NCBI GenBank assembly: GCA_037447655.1
Contig: JBBHKE010003466.1
Location: forward strand, 1 to 64,000
Direction: 5' to 3'
Length of the DNA: 64,000 bases
Source of the DNA: Zygnema cylindricum
Taxonomy: Eukaryota > Streptophyta > Zygnematophyceae > Zygnematales > Zygnemataceae
The notes under the pieces were generated by a model. That model had not been told where the DNA came from, searched no databases, and saw nothing but the letters and a program-made list of their open reading frames with translations. Positions 21,361 to 33,732 of this stretch are shown piece by piece; the stretch's first letter is position 1; each line of letters opens with the position of its first letter. The position numbers were made by a program, and so were the translations under genes.

Positions 21361-24085
21361 GCATAAAAAATTATGGCATAAAAAACTAGTTCATGTTCAG
21401 TATGACAGCTTGCTGAAAATGGTTAATTTTGGTAAAATAGAGCGTGTTTCTCTTACTAAGTAGCGAGTTAAAACATGTGATGGCTGCTCACTTGGAAAGA
21501 TTCACAAGTAACCGTTCCCACAAAAATCGGAACATCGGTCTACAAAGGTTTTGCAACTTATACATTTTAATGTTTTGGGACTAGCTCAGATGCCATCTAC
21601 TAGGGGGTCAGGTTTATGGTGACATTTACAAATGATTTCTCCAGGTTCACAAAAGTGTATTTCATGAAAGAAAAGAGTTAAGTGTTCGGACACTTCAAAC
21701 ACTATAAGGCTTGGGCGGAAAAATTGCATGGTACTCCGATTCTGGAGCTTAGATCGGATAATGGAGGAGAGTATATATCAAAGGAGTTTGACAAATTTCT
21801 TCTGGATAAGGGTATCAATCGCTAGCTCACGGTCCCTTACACACTAGTGCAAAATGGTGTCTCACAAAGACTGAATAGAACTATTGCAGAGAGTGCTAGA
21901 TCTATGTTAGCAGGCAAAAATGTTGATATGAAATTCTAGGCTGAGGCCCTCGATTGTGTTGTTTACATTAAAAATAGGATAGGATCCATGTCAGTTAGCA
22001 CTACATCTTTTGAGATATGGACAGGAAGAAAACCAAATGTTAGTCATTTCAGAGTTTTCGGAAGTAAATGCTTTATTTTGGACACCTCTTTGAATTCTTG
22101 GAAATTGGAAACGAAAGGTTTGCCAGGTATTCTAGTACGGTATGATGAAAATTTGAAAGGATATAGATTATATATTTTAGATAAGAAAAATACAGTTGTT
22201 TCCATAAATATAATTTCGAATAATAAAAATGAATCTCCAGATCTATTTATAATGACTGAAAACCAAGCAGCAGAAAAATGACAAGAATATGTTCCTGCTC
22301 TTCAGCACCAAATTGCAAAACAACTTTCTTCTAATCCTCAAATTCCACTTATCACTCAGATGGAGCAAACTGAAGAGATCAAGGATCAAACAGAACGGTT
22401 GACCACACCAACTAAGAATTCGAGACATCTTTCGGTCTCCGCCTTAGAATTTCCGGGGGGAAGGAGATTTAGCAGCCGCCTTCAATCAAGTTCCCACTTT
22501 GCTTATTCTGCTAATGTGGGAGAACCTGAGACTATCCGGGAAGCCTTCTCTTCACTTGAAAGAAATCACTAGATAGAGGCGGCAAACGACGAAATATAGT
22601 CTATCATGCAAGCTCAAACATAGGAGCTGGTTAATCTCCCTTCGGACCGAAAAGCCATCGGCAGAAAATGGGTATTCAAACTAAAGTTGAACCCAGATGG
22701 CACCATTGAAAGATATAAGGCCAGACTGGTGGCCAAAGGTTACAAACAAAAAGAAGGAATCGACTTTGAGGAGACTTTCTCTCCAATGGTAAGATTTCCT
22801 ACTGTCAAGATTCTTTTAAGTTTTAGCAGCAATTGAAAATATCGAAGCACATCAGATGGATATAAAAATAGGTTTCCTTCATGGAGAGATAGAAGAAACC
22901 ATTTATATGTAGCAACCAGAGATGTATGTGAAAAAAAGAAAAGAAAAACTAGTGTGCAAACTGATAAAATCCTTCTATGGGCTGAAACAGACCCCTAGAG
23001 AGTGGAACCTAAAATTAGATGAGTTCCTCACCAAATTAGGCTTTAAATGGATCAGTTCAGATCGCAAAAGGGGAGGATGGTGTATTGTATATTGCTATAT
23101 ATGTAGATGATTTGCTACTTATCAGCAAATCTATGGATGAAATAAATCGTATCAAAAGGGCTTTGAAGTCTAGATTTGAGATGAAAGACCTCGGCGAGGC
23201 AAAATACATTTTAGGCATACAAGTAGAGAAAAATAGAAATGAAAGATATATCATGCTAACTCAAAAAGAGGATATAGGTTCAATGCTTGAAAAATTTGAT
23301 ATAAAAGAAGCTAAAGGGTGTGTCACTCCTATGGAATATAAACACAAGTTAGAGGGAGTTGATTCAGATTCTAGCATTTTAGTTGATAATAGTTTAGAGT
23401 CAGGGAAGGAAGTATTCATGGCCTCAAAACCATATAGACAAGTATTTGGCAGTCTCATCTATTTCATGAATTGCATGAGACCAGATGTGGCAGCTGTTGT
23501 TAGAGCTCTGAGTAGGAGTCTGCAAAATCCAAAAAGGTCAAACTGGGAAGCTGCAAATAGGGTTATGAGGTATTTGGCAGGGACCCTAAATCTCAAACTT
23601 GTCATCGGAGAAGGAGAAGTCAAACTACAAACTTGGAGCGATGCAAGCTATGGTGATATGCCTAGCAAGAAATCAACTACTGGTTTTGTCTTGCTGATTG
23701 GAAACAGAACTTCATGCTCGCGAAGCAAATGCAGAAGGTCACCGCCCAATTAACTATGGAGTCAGAATACATGGCACCAAATTTTGCCCTCAAGGAATTT
23801 CTATAGGTAAAGGCACTTTTGTAGGAAGTGGGACACATGCAAAGTGATCCTCAAGTCATCTGGTGTGACAACCAAACAGTTATTGCCATCGCCTCGAATC
23901 CCAGCCACCACTTCAAGACTAAACACATAGATGTGAGATTGCATTTTGTCCGGGGAAAGGTGCTGGCAAAGGTCATCAAATTGAGTTATTTACCAGATGA
24001 AAATATGGTTCCACACATGTTAACTAAAGCCCTACTTGCACCTAAATTACAGTTTTGCAGACAGGCTATTAGACTAAGTGAATAG
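21361..24085 (+). pseudogene. Copia-C pol (integrase, RT, RNase H)
   Basis: Begins with the GAG-pre-integrase zinc-binding region (WHKKLVHVQYDSLLKMVN; CDGCSLGKIHK). Integrase shows LRSDNGGEYISKEF near 21745 and VYIKNRIGSMSV near 21965, with several TAG stops at expected Trp or Gln codons. Reverse transcriptase spans about 22570-23500, with LIKSFYGLKQTPREWNLKLD and AIYVDDLLLISKS near 23090. The frame 23085-23753 is open for 222 residues. RNase H follows ([18 protein letters not shown] near 23635; VIWCDNQTVIAIASNPSHHF from 23855) and ends at 24085. It is close to a full pol but not functional. Confidence 0.88.
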
Positions 24086-24108
24086 CGCAGTCTAAAGCTT
24101 ATGGGGAG

Positions 24109-25094
24109 TGTTGATTTTCAATGCTTTATCCTAATAGATAGAGCTGTAACGGGAGATTTGTAACTTAGAATAATTTTGGATTAAAAATTGGTGTAATACT
24201 TACCTCAAATAGTGTGATAGTAAAGAAGTTACTCTAAGAGTATTTGTACGGTCACATAGACACGCGTCAATATTTCAGACTATACAGAGGAAGCGGATCG
24301 GACTTGGACACATGTCATCTATCGGACGAGTGAGTTCGGGAAATCAGATGGACAGAAAATAAACCTAATATCTGGGAATGTAAATATATAAGGAAAAACA
24401 CCAGACATTGATTACGATGAGACTGACTGCTGGAAATTGAGTGGGGACCACGGATGATGTGGTGTTTCGTAAGCACCCTAGATAGTCGTACAAAACATAC
24501 CACAACGGGTTGGACACATCTACAATTGTTGACTAAGGAAGCAACATTTGGCGTACGACTTCACTTAGTAAATACTTGGTAGAACAAGAATTTGCAGTTT
24601 AGTGGATTAAGAAATAGTGTTTCAGTATTTAGTTTTAGGCTAGTTGCAATTTGGTTTTTGGAAGTACACTTGGTACATTGACGCACAGTTTTGGTTCCTT
24701 GTATCATTATAGTACAGTACTACAGTGCCAGATGTTATTTGCTGATTTGTGTACTAGTGGTAGACACACTCTAAGATTATAAGTTTAGGACTTAGTAAAT
24801 TATTTTGGTATTCAGTTTTGGGATATTGGGAATCTAAAAGGCAGTTTTTGGGAAACTTGCATGTCTTATATCTTATGGTTAAATGAGTCAATTTGTCTGT
24901 AACTTTGGGATTTTATAGTGTGTATAGTGTTTATTTTGTATGCAAATTTCTGAGTAAATTTGATCTGTGAGTCAGGTTTTACAGTGTGACAAAGATCAAT
25001 TTTTGATAGGATCTCTTGTTAGCTTCTGCTTAAGTATGTCTACTTCTACAACTACTGCTGCAGCACCACCTGCACCAGTAGTCATAAAACAACA
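24109..25094 (+). mobile_element. Copia-C LTR (986 bp)
   Basis: Starts TGTTGATTTTCAATG after the purine-rich tract ATGGGGAG and ends AAAACAACA. It is followed by CGTTATGGGCTTG, a half-tRNA-type primer site with three differences from that of Copia-A. It serves as the 3' LTR of the preceding pol and as the 5' LTR of the following gag. The gag ATG (25036) lies inside it. It has no tRNA-like segment. Confidence 0.8.
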
Positions 25095-25604
25095 CGTTAT
25101 GGGCTTGTCTCCAGAAATTCTTGTCTTTCATGGCCAGAAGTATGCTTATTGGGCGGATATGGTTGAGTCTTTTTTTGAAACTGCAGGCTTATTGGACAAT
25201 TTGGATGGATCACTTGATGAGGCTGATCCGACTTGGGCGAAAAAGAATTCGTAGGCTTGGAACGCTCTCAAATTGTGTCTCTCGGAGAATATGGTTATGT
25301 CGAGAATCAAAATGAAGAAAGCGATTGACATCTGGAAATCGTTGAAGTCGTCTTATGAAAAAGCGAGTGTTTAAGAACAACTTTTGTTGGCAGGAAAAAT
25401 CTGGGACTACAAATACTCGGGGGGAACAATGGCCGAGTATACATATAATTTTTGAGCTCTCATCGACTCTCATGCTTGTGGTGGTGGGAGTTTTCCTGAG
25501 TTTCAGCTAGTTGCTCTGATTATTAGAGGTCTTCGAAGCAGTAGGAAAGATGCATCTGCTGAATTGAAAAAGCATGATAAGCCTAGCTGGACACTTCAAC
25601 GTTA
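25036..25604 (+). pseudogene. Copia-C gag
   Basis: Starts at ATG 25036 within the LTR. The frame reads MSTSTTTAAAPPAPVVIKQH, then through the primer site as VMGLSPEILVFHG and YAYWADMVESFFE. Further UBN2-type gag signatures are KAIDIWKSLKSSYE and PEFQLVALIIRGLRSS. The frame is continuous but carries three internal stops (25252, near 25372, near 25453) and ends at TAA about 25604. The zinc knuckle and protease are absent because a second copy of the LTR end begins there. Confidence 0.8.
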
Positions 25605-28600
25605 AGTATGTCTACTTGTACAACTACTGCTGTAGCACCACCTGCACCACTTGTCATACAACAACATCTAATGGGCTTGGTAGATATGAAAGTCTTAGTG
25701 GAGGGTAAGACTTCTATACTCACCTTCTTAGATGTGCCTTATATTCCTCAATTGAGTAAAAATCTTGTGTCTACCTCTGTACTAGATGACAAGGATTTTG
25801 ATACCTTCACTGGAAAGGAAGTCTTTATAGCTAAGTATGGAAATAAAGTCTACTTCACAGTAGATAAGGGCAGCCATGGAATTGTTAGGTTTAACGTGAG
25901 TAATGAAAAGAAGAGTGCTTACTATAGTGGTGTTTTGAGTTGGATGATCTGGCATAAGCGGTTCGGGCATGTGCATTTTGATAGGCCGAGGGAAGTAAAA
26001 AAGCTTGCTGTAGTAGAAGGCATTCAATTTGGGGATAATGAAATGAAAGATGATTGTAGTGGGTTTGCACTAGGTAAGGCTCACACATTGCCTTTTGCCA
26101 AAATGCCACATTTAGAGTTGAGAAAGTACTAGATCTAGTCCACATAAATATCTGGGGACGAGCTATAGTACCTTTGGTTGGGGGAAAGAGGTATATGCTG
26201 ACAGTTACTGATGACTAGTCTAGATATTCTAGAGTCTATTTCCTAAAAACAAAGTCAGAAACACCAAAGTACTTCAAATAATTCAAAGCCTGGAGTGAGA
26301 AATTGCACGGAACCCCCATTAAGCGAATAAGGAGTGATCATAGGGGAGAGTACACCTCTAATCAATTTGTGGAATTCCTGAGATATGAGGGAGTTCAGCA
26401 TCAGAAAACTATATGGAATAATCTATAACAAAATGGGGTAGCTGAGAGGTTAAACTAGACTCTAGGAGATAGTGTGTGTAGTATGCTGGCTGATAAAATA
26501 ATAGGAAGAAGATTTTGGGGAAAGGCCATGAACTGTGCTAACTACATTAAGAATAGACTTCTCACTACAACCATTAAAAGAATGACACCTTATGAGAGAT
26601 GGGTTGGAAGGAAACCAAATATTTCTCACTTGAAAGTATTCGGTACTCAAGTATATAGTCTTAACACAGATAAGAAAAACTAAAAACTAGATGCTAAAGG
26701 GAAACCGGGATATTTTGTGGGATATGATGAGGATTTGAAGGGAAATAGAGTCTATGACTTAGCTAAACAAGATATCATTTTGGTAAAGCATCAAGTTGTC
26801 ATGGATGAAGTAAAGTCATTTAATCCCTTCAAATACACTAAGAAGATAAGAATCAGTCTTGAGTCCGAGAGAAAGGAGGACTCGGATCTTCCTCGAAGGG
26901 ACATAAGTAAAAACGTGATTGCATATTTATAGGAGAGCCAAGATGGGGGAGATACAGTGAGATCTACTTATATCTCTATACACTCCGAGGAGACAGAGGA
27001 GGAGGAGATTGAAACTGGCTCCCAAAAATAGGGGAGCCGATGAGACAGTAAGGGGGAACCCGAGACTTCCCTCCATTCCATCATCGCAATTTGAGGGAGG
27101 ACGAAAGAGTAGCAAAAGGCTACAAGAAAAACAAACTGCTTAGAAGGTAATGAAGCTATCTCACCCAATTGAGCCTTAGTCATACTTTGAGGTAATGGAC
27201 AGTCCGAAAAAAGACTGATGGGTCAAAGCCATTAATGATGAGATGACTTCTATCATGGAAGCTAATATTTGGGAGCTATTAAACTGTCCCCCAGACAGAA
27301 AACCTATCGCGTGCAAATGGGTATTTAAATTGAAATTGAACCTATATAATACAATTGAGAGATATAAGGCTCTCTTTGTAGCAAAACGGTTCACCTAATA
27401 GAAGGGGATAGATTATGAGGAGACTTTGGCTCCGGGTGTTACGTTCCCATCTGTAAGGATTATCTTTAGTCTAGCAGCAGCAGAAGACAAGGAAATACAC
27501 CAGATGGATATCAAGACCACTTTCCTCAACAATGAACTAGAGGAAAAAAACTTCATGCCATAACCAAAGGTATTTATCGAGGAAGGAGAAGAGAGCAAAG
27601 TCTGCAGGCTCATAAAGTCCTTATATGGACTGAAGTAGGCTCCCAGACAATGGAACAAAAAACTAGATGAGCTTCTCACCGGTCTGGGATGTATTCGGAT
27701 CAGTTCAGACCATTCTATTTCTATGTTTGAGAATGAGAATGGTGTGATTTTTTTAAAAATTTGTGTGGATGATTTGCTGGTGTTAAGTAAATCTATGGAA
27801 AAGATCAATAAGTTAAAGAAAGATGTTAGAAGCAGCTTTAACATATCAAGCTCCTGTGCTTTTCAAGCACACCTTTATATCCTTAAGGATTTTTGGGCCT
27901 TTTCTCCCTTGTACGGTCCACATAGTACAAATGAGTGAGTACACCAAGCTGAATCAGCTCCTTGGATTCTCTAACCTTAGCTGAACACACTATACTTCAC
28001 GCCTAACGGAGGCCGGACGACCAAGTTTTACCGTCTCAAAGATAGCAATTCCATTACATGGGACTAGTTTCCACCAGCCCCCGTGGGGGGTACATTGTAG
28101 ATAGCCACGTAATAATCCGGATTTGCATCTAGGTTATGCTAATAGCCGTCAGTTGGAATTTAATTCAAGCTCAGCTGACCTTTGGTCCATTAATTACGTC
28201 AGGTCAAAGTTTGGCAAGTAAGTGTCATTTTCAAAACTTTGTCTTATAATAGTGGACTAAAAAATTACTTCCGGCCGCGAATCTGGTCACAGTCCGGGGC
28301 ATAACTTTTTGCCCCGAGTGTAGTACAGATTGCTTTTTCTTGAGTTAGTTCCATCACACTTGTTTGCGGATCATTAGTTAATAGCGTAGCTTTGACTTTT
28401 GGACCTCGAATTTGACAAACTTTGATGTATAAGGCACTTGGCGTCGAAAGAGACAGGTTGCTTTTCAGTACTCTCTCCAGTAAAAACTCTCATAAATTCC
28501 AACAAACTTTATTTTGGAGAATCTTTGTTTTGTTTGACTCGATTGCCATCTCGATTTTGGATCTGTCTTTTGTGGGAATCAGAGTCCAGGTGGGTAGTTA

Positions 28601-30172
28601 ACACTATCTGCTTTTTGGGTGATTTTTGGACTTTTTGCTGTTTGATACCGAGAAAAGTCTTGTTGGTTCGAAGCTGCGGACACCGGAGGTTGAAGGAGCA
28701 CCATACCTATTTATGATACTATCCAGAGAGGGATCGCCTTTCTCTCATTTTCATCGTTTATTGTTGGGGCATGTAAAGCTTGCTTCGCCATATTTCACAT
28801 TCTCTTTTTATTATTCTCTTTTTAGGGACAAGGTGATATTGCTAAATTTGGAATGCCAATCCTATAACCTTTATATTTCTACGTGGTAGTGCATTTGTGT
28901 TTTCATCTCGAGTTCTATTTGCTTTGGAGTGACCTTTTTGGAGTAAACTGAAACCCCTAGGTCAGGACATTGGGTTTTGAGGTAACAAGTGCAATGGACT
29001 CCTCATAGACGAATCACAAAATTGGGATACCAGCCCGATTAGCGAGAACCCAATCCCTTTCCCCGGCTAGGTGGGGAAAGGAAGGGGGAGGGGATTACTT
29101 TTACCTTTCATGCACTCATTCCCATACCTGGTGCAAGTGTCTCTCCTATTTGGCATACATATCTATAGGAGGGATTTGGGCAGTAGTTGCCATGATCATT
29201 CTTTGTGGGAAGCACTCGCATTTGGGGGTTATTTACAAGACTCCTATGCCGACGAATCCGAGCAGGATGCCCTTCTCTTATGTTTGAACCTCGACATCAT
29301 GAAGGATTTAGGGAGGCTAAATATATTTTAGGGGATTCAAATGGAAAGAGATAGAGGAAGAGAATAATCAGACTTACAGAGAAAGAAGCTATTCAAATAT
29401 GCTTGAGAAAATTTAGATGGAAAAGGCAAACAGGTGCCACTCCCATGGACTTGAACAAGTAAGTGATGGAGTGTAGAAGGAGTGATAATACTAGATGATT
29501 AGATGAGTCGAAGAGAGTTTATGAAGTCAATTCCCTAAAGACATGTTGTAGGAAGCTTGATTTACTTTATAAATTCTACTAGATGAAACATAGCAACATC
29601 GTTGGGTCCTCAGTATGAGTTATAATAATCCTAGGAAAAGAGACTGGGAGGCAGCCAAGAGATTCATGAGATACTTGATGTGACCCAGGGATCTATGGTT
29701 GCCTTTGGGATGGGAGCACACTGATATCACTACTTGGAGTGATGCCAGTTATGGGGATGCACCTTTGAGAAGATGCACTTCTAGATATGTGTTAAATGTG
29801 GGGGAAGGTGCTTGTTATTCGAGTAACAAACAACAAAAGGTGGTTGCTCAGTCCACTATGGAGGCTGAGTACATGGCCTCTTGTTCTGCTGTGAAACAGG
29901 TGATGTGGGTAAAGTCTTTGTTACATGAACTAGGGTATATAAAGAAGGGAGTGCATGAAGTGTTTTGTGATAATCAGAGTGCAATTACTATTGCAGCCAA
30001 TCAAAAACATCATTTTAAGGCTAAGTATTTGGATGTAAGATTGAGTTTTTTGAGGGAAAAGGTTAAAAACAAAATTGTGAATCTTGTGTATAAAGGTGAT
30101 GGGGAAATGGTTGTTGATATGATGACAACGCCTGTGCCCTCTCCCAAGTTAAAATATTGCATAGAAAAGTGA
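25605..30172 (+). pseudogene. Chimeric copia: Copia-C LTR end plus Copia-A pol
   Basis: Starts with a second copy of the Copia-C LTR tail and gag start (ATG 25608), which at the primer-like CTAATGGGCTTGG (about 25668-25680) passes into Copia-A protease/pre-integrase (VDMKVLVEGKTSILTF). The frame 25608-26132 is open for 174 residues, with HKRFGHVHFDRPRE. Integrase covers 26130-26720 (RRFWGKAMNCANYIKN), with TAG in the DDW motif near 26216. Reverse transcriptase runs 27180-27844 (VDDLLVLSKSMEK) and is split by a Gypsy LTR. It resumes at 29297 (KDLGRL). RNase H 29699-30172 is open ([37 protein letters not shown]). Several stops are shared with the copy at 33.7 kb. Confidence 0.85.
27845..29296 (+). 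mobile_element. Solo LTR of Gypsy-1 inside copia pol (about 1.45 kb)
   Basis: The copia RT frame breaks after AGCAGCTTTAACAT and resumes at CATGAAGGATTTAGGG. The insert starts ATCAAGCTCCTGTGC and ends ACCTCGACA, aligning from end to end with the LTR at 54771-56167. Shared blocks include ACAAACTTTGATGTATAAGGCACTTGG-like sequence near 28410 and GGAGACAGGTTGCTTTT-like sequence near 28445. A four-base ACAT occurs at both junctions and may be the target duplication. No internal region is present. Confidence 0.75.
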
Positions 30173-30215
30173 AGGTTAAAAGAGAAACTAAAATTAGACT
30201 TGAAAATTAGGGGAG

Positions 30216-31217
30216 TGTTGAAATCACTAGATTTAGGGTAGTTATTTTTGAGGTCTTAATTTATTAGAATAGCTAAAAGAAATTACTTAGACAGCCTGCC
30301 TCCACCTTCTCTCTCTAGCCCCCATATTTGTTGTAGTCACTAAAGGAGAGAGAGAGGGCGGTGGAGCCATAGCTACCTCAGCTCCATAGGTAGGACTAAA
30401 GAGTCACCTAAGTCACTCTCAACAAAAAGGTTGAGTTTGGCAGGACTCGAACCTCCAACCGGCAGAGCGAGGCGTAGCCGTCTGCTCTTACCGGTCTATC
30501 GTAGTATCCGTTAGGATATACAGGGTTTTCAAGATTTTTAAACTTTAGCTAGATCATTAATTCGATAAACGGAATAACAAATTGAGGACATATAAACTAG
30601 TTAAGTTTTAGTACATACGAAACAAATGTATCAAATATTTGTTATTTTGAGTTGCTATCATTAAAAGCATGTTTGGATCCGACGACTCTCATAATCGCCG
30701 AGATCTCGGAATGGCTGCCTTGGCGGTTTTTCGGACCTGAAATGATCTGTTGACACGTGGCAAGAATTTATTGGGAAGCGCGAACGCCGCGGAGCTCGAG
30801 GACAAGTCTGAAGGAGATAGACCTCCACTCCATGGCCTTGTCCTACACAGGTTGTACAGAAAGTACATCGGCCCTAGTACCTTTCTGGAGTGTACTTTCT
30901 TCAGATTGGTTCGTACATTAGTAGATAGGGGTTTTGATAGGGGTTTAAGACTTAGAGGATTGAGGAGGTAGCCTCCTCTCTCCCAACAAGCTTGTATAAC
31001 TATTGGCATATTTGCCATTTGATAACTAATCGCCCTGTTGGGAGTTTTTAGTTATTATTTTTTGTTGTGGACTCAAGGGAGTCTAGACAGTACACAGGTG
31101 TAGTCAAATTGTCTACTTGTGTTCTTGGGTAGCAGTAGTTATAGTTGAAAGTAGGTTAGCCAAAAGCTATCTAGAGGCTTCTTTAATTTTGTAGTCCAAT
31201 GAGGGACACATAATTGC
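30216..31217 (+). mobile_element. Copia-A LTR (about 1.0 kb)
   Basis: Starts TGTTGAAATCACTAG after the purine tract TTAGGGGAG and ends ACATAATTGC. It contains the tRNA-like antisense segment with an exact GGTTCGAGTCC on the minus strand (30443-30453), GAGTCACCTAAGTCACTC, and a TATA-like TTGTATAACTATTGG near 30994. It is the 3' LTR of the chimeric element before it. The next bases belong to the middle of another LTR, not to a normal primer site. Confidence 0.85.
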
Positions 31218-32746
31218 GGTTGTGAGAGGAAGTTTAGGACTTAGACTCTTTTGAGGCATCTCTCTCTCATAAACGTTTTGTATTTATGGCAAGCCATCTT
31301 TAGCTAGCTATAACTTAATGCTCGAGGAGAAAATTAAGTGATTTTTTTTGCGTTGGCTCAGGGGAGTACGGCCTTCACCATGTTAGTGGTGGTGTGCAGC
31401 GGCTAGGTGCAAAGTTGGGTGTTCCACCTAAGTGAGGAGCTCTGTTCACGAAGGATTTTTAGAGGAAGAGGAGGTAGATAATGATGAAAAAAGTATCATG
31501 TTGGAAAAAGAGAAGGAGAAGGAGAAAGAGATAATCACACCGATAGCTACTAGATCGGTACCGGTAGTGGCTGTTTAGAAAACCGAGATAAATGATACTA
31601 ATATCTATGACTTCAATAATATAGTGGCAACTCGTTTTATTCTCGGACGTCTCACTCAAGCTCTTGCTACACCTAACCTTCATGTGGTCATGGCGGGCGA
31701 TCTATAAGAGGCTCTTTTAATTATTTTCTAAAGTGGTACGATTCAACAGCAGAAGCAAGTTGATCAAAAGGTGCAAGCATATGTTTACAAATGAGGGAAA
31801 ATGCTTAAATTTCCAATAACTTGTCTAGATTGTTTATGGAGTTGGAGAGTGTTGGAAAAGAGGAGACAAAAACAAAAATGTGAATGCTTTGCTAATGAAA
31901 TTGCCAGATGAATATGAGAACCTTGTTAACAAGGTTTGGTTCTAAGAGTATTGATGGATCCGCACTCCATTGTTGGATGATTTTGGTTAAATCACAATTG
32001 AATTTCGATGAGGAGGAAAGAGTGAATTCCGAAACCTTGGAAGGAACCGGAGGAATGAGAATTCAGAGCGAACTTTGGAGGAGGAGGGAGGAAATTAATT
32101 ATATGGTCCGGATCTAGGCCTCAAAGGGCCCATTTTGTGAATGTCGGGACACTTGTAGTGTACCAAGTTAACAGAGTTGAGACTTAAGGAGCGGCAACTG
32201 GTAGATCAACCGATGGAAAGAAAAATGCACGGCAACACAAGTAAAGGGAGAGGATTCACATGAGGATGATAGAGAACTCTTTCTAAACGAGGAGTTGAGG
32301 TGAAAACCGAGCCAAAGATTTTAAGGAAGCAGAAGTGTGCCTTTGGCGGAGTAAAAGAAACTCCCAAAGAAGGTTAGATCATTGACCCAGGTGCCTCTTT
32401 GCATATGTTTAGAGAGAAACATATGTTTACCAAAATAAAAAAGATCCCTAATGTGGAGATAGAGTATGCGATAGGAGAATAATGACCACTTAGTTAGTGG
32501 GATACATGGATCTAAAAGTCTTAGTTGAAGGTAAGACATCCATAGTCGCTTTCTCCGATATTTATTTAATTCCAAAGTTGAACAAGAATCTTAACTCTAC
32601 TTCGGTCTTAGATGAAAAGTGTTTTGAGAATAGTACTAAGAAAGGAGTGTTTGTTGCTAGAAATGAGGATGAAGTATATTTCACACTTGAAAAAGGTAGC
32701 TAAAGAATGAGTAGACTAAATTTGAGTAATGGAAAGATAGGGGTTT
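31218..32746 (+). pseudogene. Copia-A-like partial LTR, gag and protease, truncated
   Basis: Bases 31218-31420 look like the second half of a Copia-A-type LTR (AGTTTAGGACTTAG, then CTCAGGGGAGTACGG). The gag follows, with TNIYDFNNIVATRFILGRLT near 31600 and KLPDEYENLVNKV near 31900. Frameshifts and stops are frequent. A zinc-knuckle region near 32120-32170 is degraded. Protease/pre-integrase shows IIDPGASLHMF near 32380 and YMDLKVLVEGKTSIVAFSDI from 32503. The coding sequence ends abruptly at 32746, where another LTR starts. It is older and more diverged than its neighbours. Confidence 0.75.
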
Positions 32747-33732
32747 TGTTAAACGCACTAGATTTAGGAGAGATATTTTCTAGGTCTTAATTGATTAGAA
32801 TAGCTAAAAGAAAATGCGTAGGCAGCTTGCCTCTACCTTCTCTCTCTAGCCACCATACTTGTTCTAGTCACTGAAGGAGAGAGAGGGCGGTGGAGCCATG
32901 GCTACCTCAGCTCCTAAGGCAGGACTAAAGAGTGACCTAAGTCACTCTCAACAAAAAGGTTGAGTTGGACAAGACTCGAACCTCCAATAAGCAGAGAGAG
33001 GCGTAGCCGTCAGCTCTTACCGGTCTGTCATAGTAGTCTGTTAGGATACATGGGGTTTGATATTTTTTTAAACATTAGCTAGATCATTAATTCGATTAAC
33101 GGAATTACAAATTGAGGACATAGAAACTAGTTGAGTTTTAGTACGCACGAAACAAATGTACCAGACATTTGTTGTTTTGAACGGCTAGCATTAAAAGCCA
33201 GTTTGGATGCAACGACCCTCTTCATCGCTGAGATCCTGGAATGGCTGCCTTGGTGGTTTTCGAGGTGACATGATCTATTGACACGTGGCAAGATATCATT
33301 AGGAAGCGGGAATCACAGGGAGCGCGAGGATAAGTCTAAAAGAGACACACGTCCTATCCATGGTCTATTCGTACACCTGGCCGCATAAAAAGTACTGTCG
33401 ACTCTGTACCTTCTCAGACCTGTACAATCTTCTTATCGTCTACATCGATGATATAGCGGTCGAGAGGGGTTTAGGGCTTTGAGAACAAAGTGGCCGCCTC
33501 TCAAGCAAACATGTATAAATATTGACTATTTGCACTTGAAATTTAATCCGCGGTTGGTCATTTTCAGTGATTCTTTTTGCTGTGGACACAAAGGAGTCTG
33601 AATGCACAAGGGTGCAGTCAGATTATCTTTTTATCTCTTTTGGTAGTTGTGGTTCTAGTTGAAAGTGGATTAGTCAAAAGCTATCTAGAGGCGTCTTAAA
33701 TTTTGTAGTTCAATAAGGGACATAGAATTGCA
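32747..33732 (+). mobile_element. Copia-A 5' LTR (986 bp)
   Basis: Starts TGTTAAACGCACTAG and ends AGAATTGCA, followed at once by the primer site. It carries the tRNA-like segment (about 32972-33030), the ACTAAAGAGTGACCTAAGTC block, and a TATA-like TGTATAAATATTG near 33511. It pairs with the 3' LTR at 38044-38801 plus 44998-45238. The left flank is truncated protease sequence, and no matching 5-base duplication is found. Confidence 0.87.
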
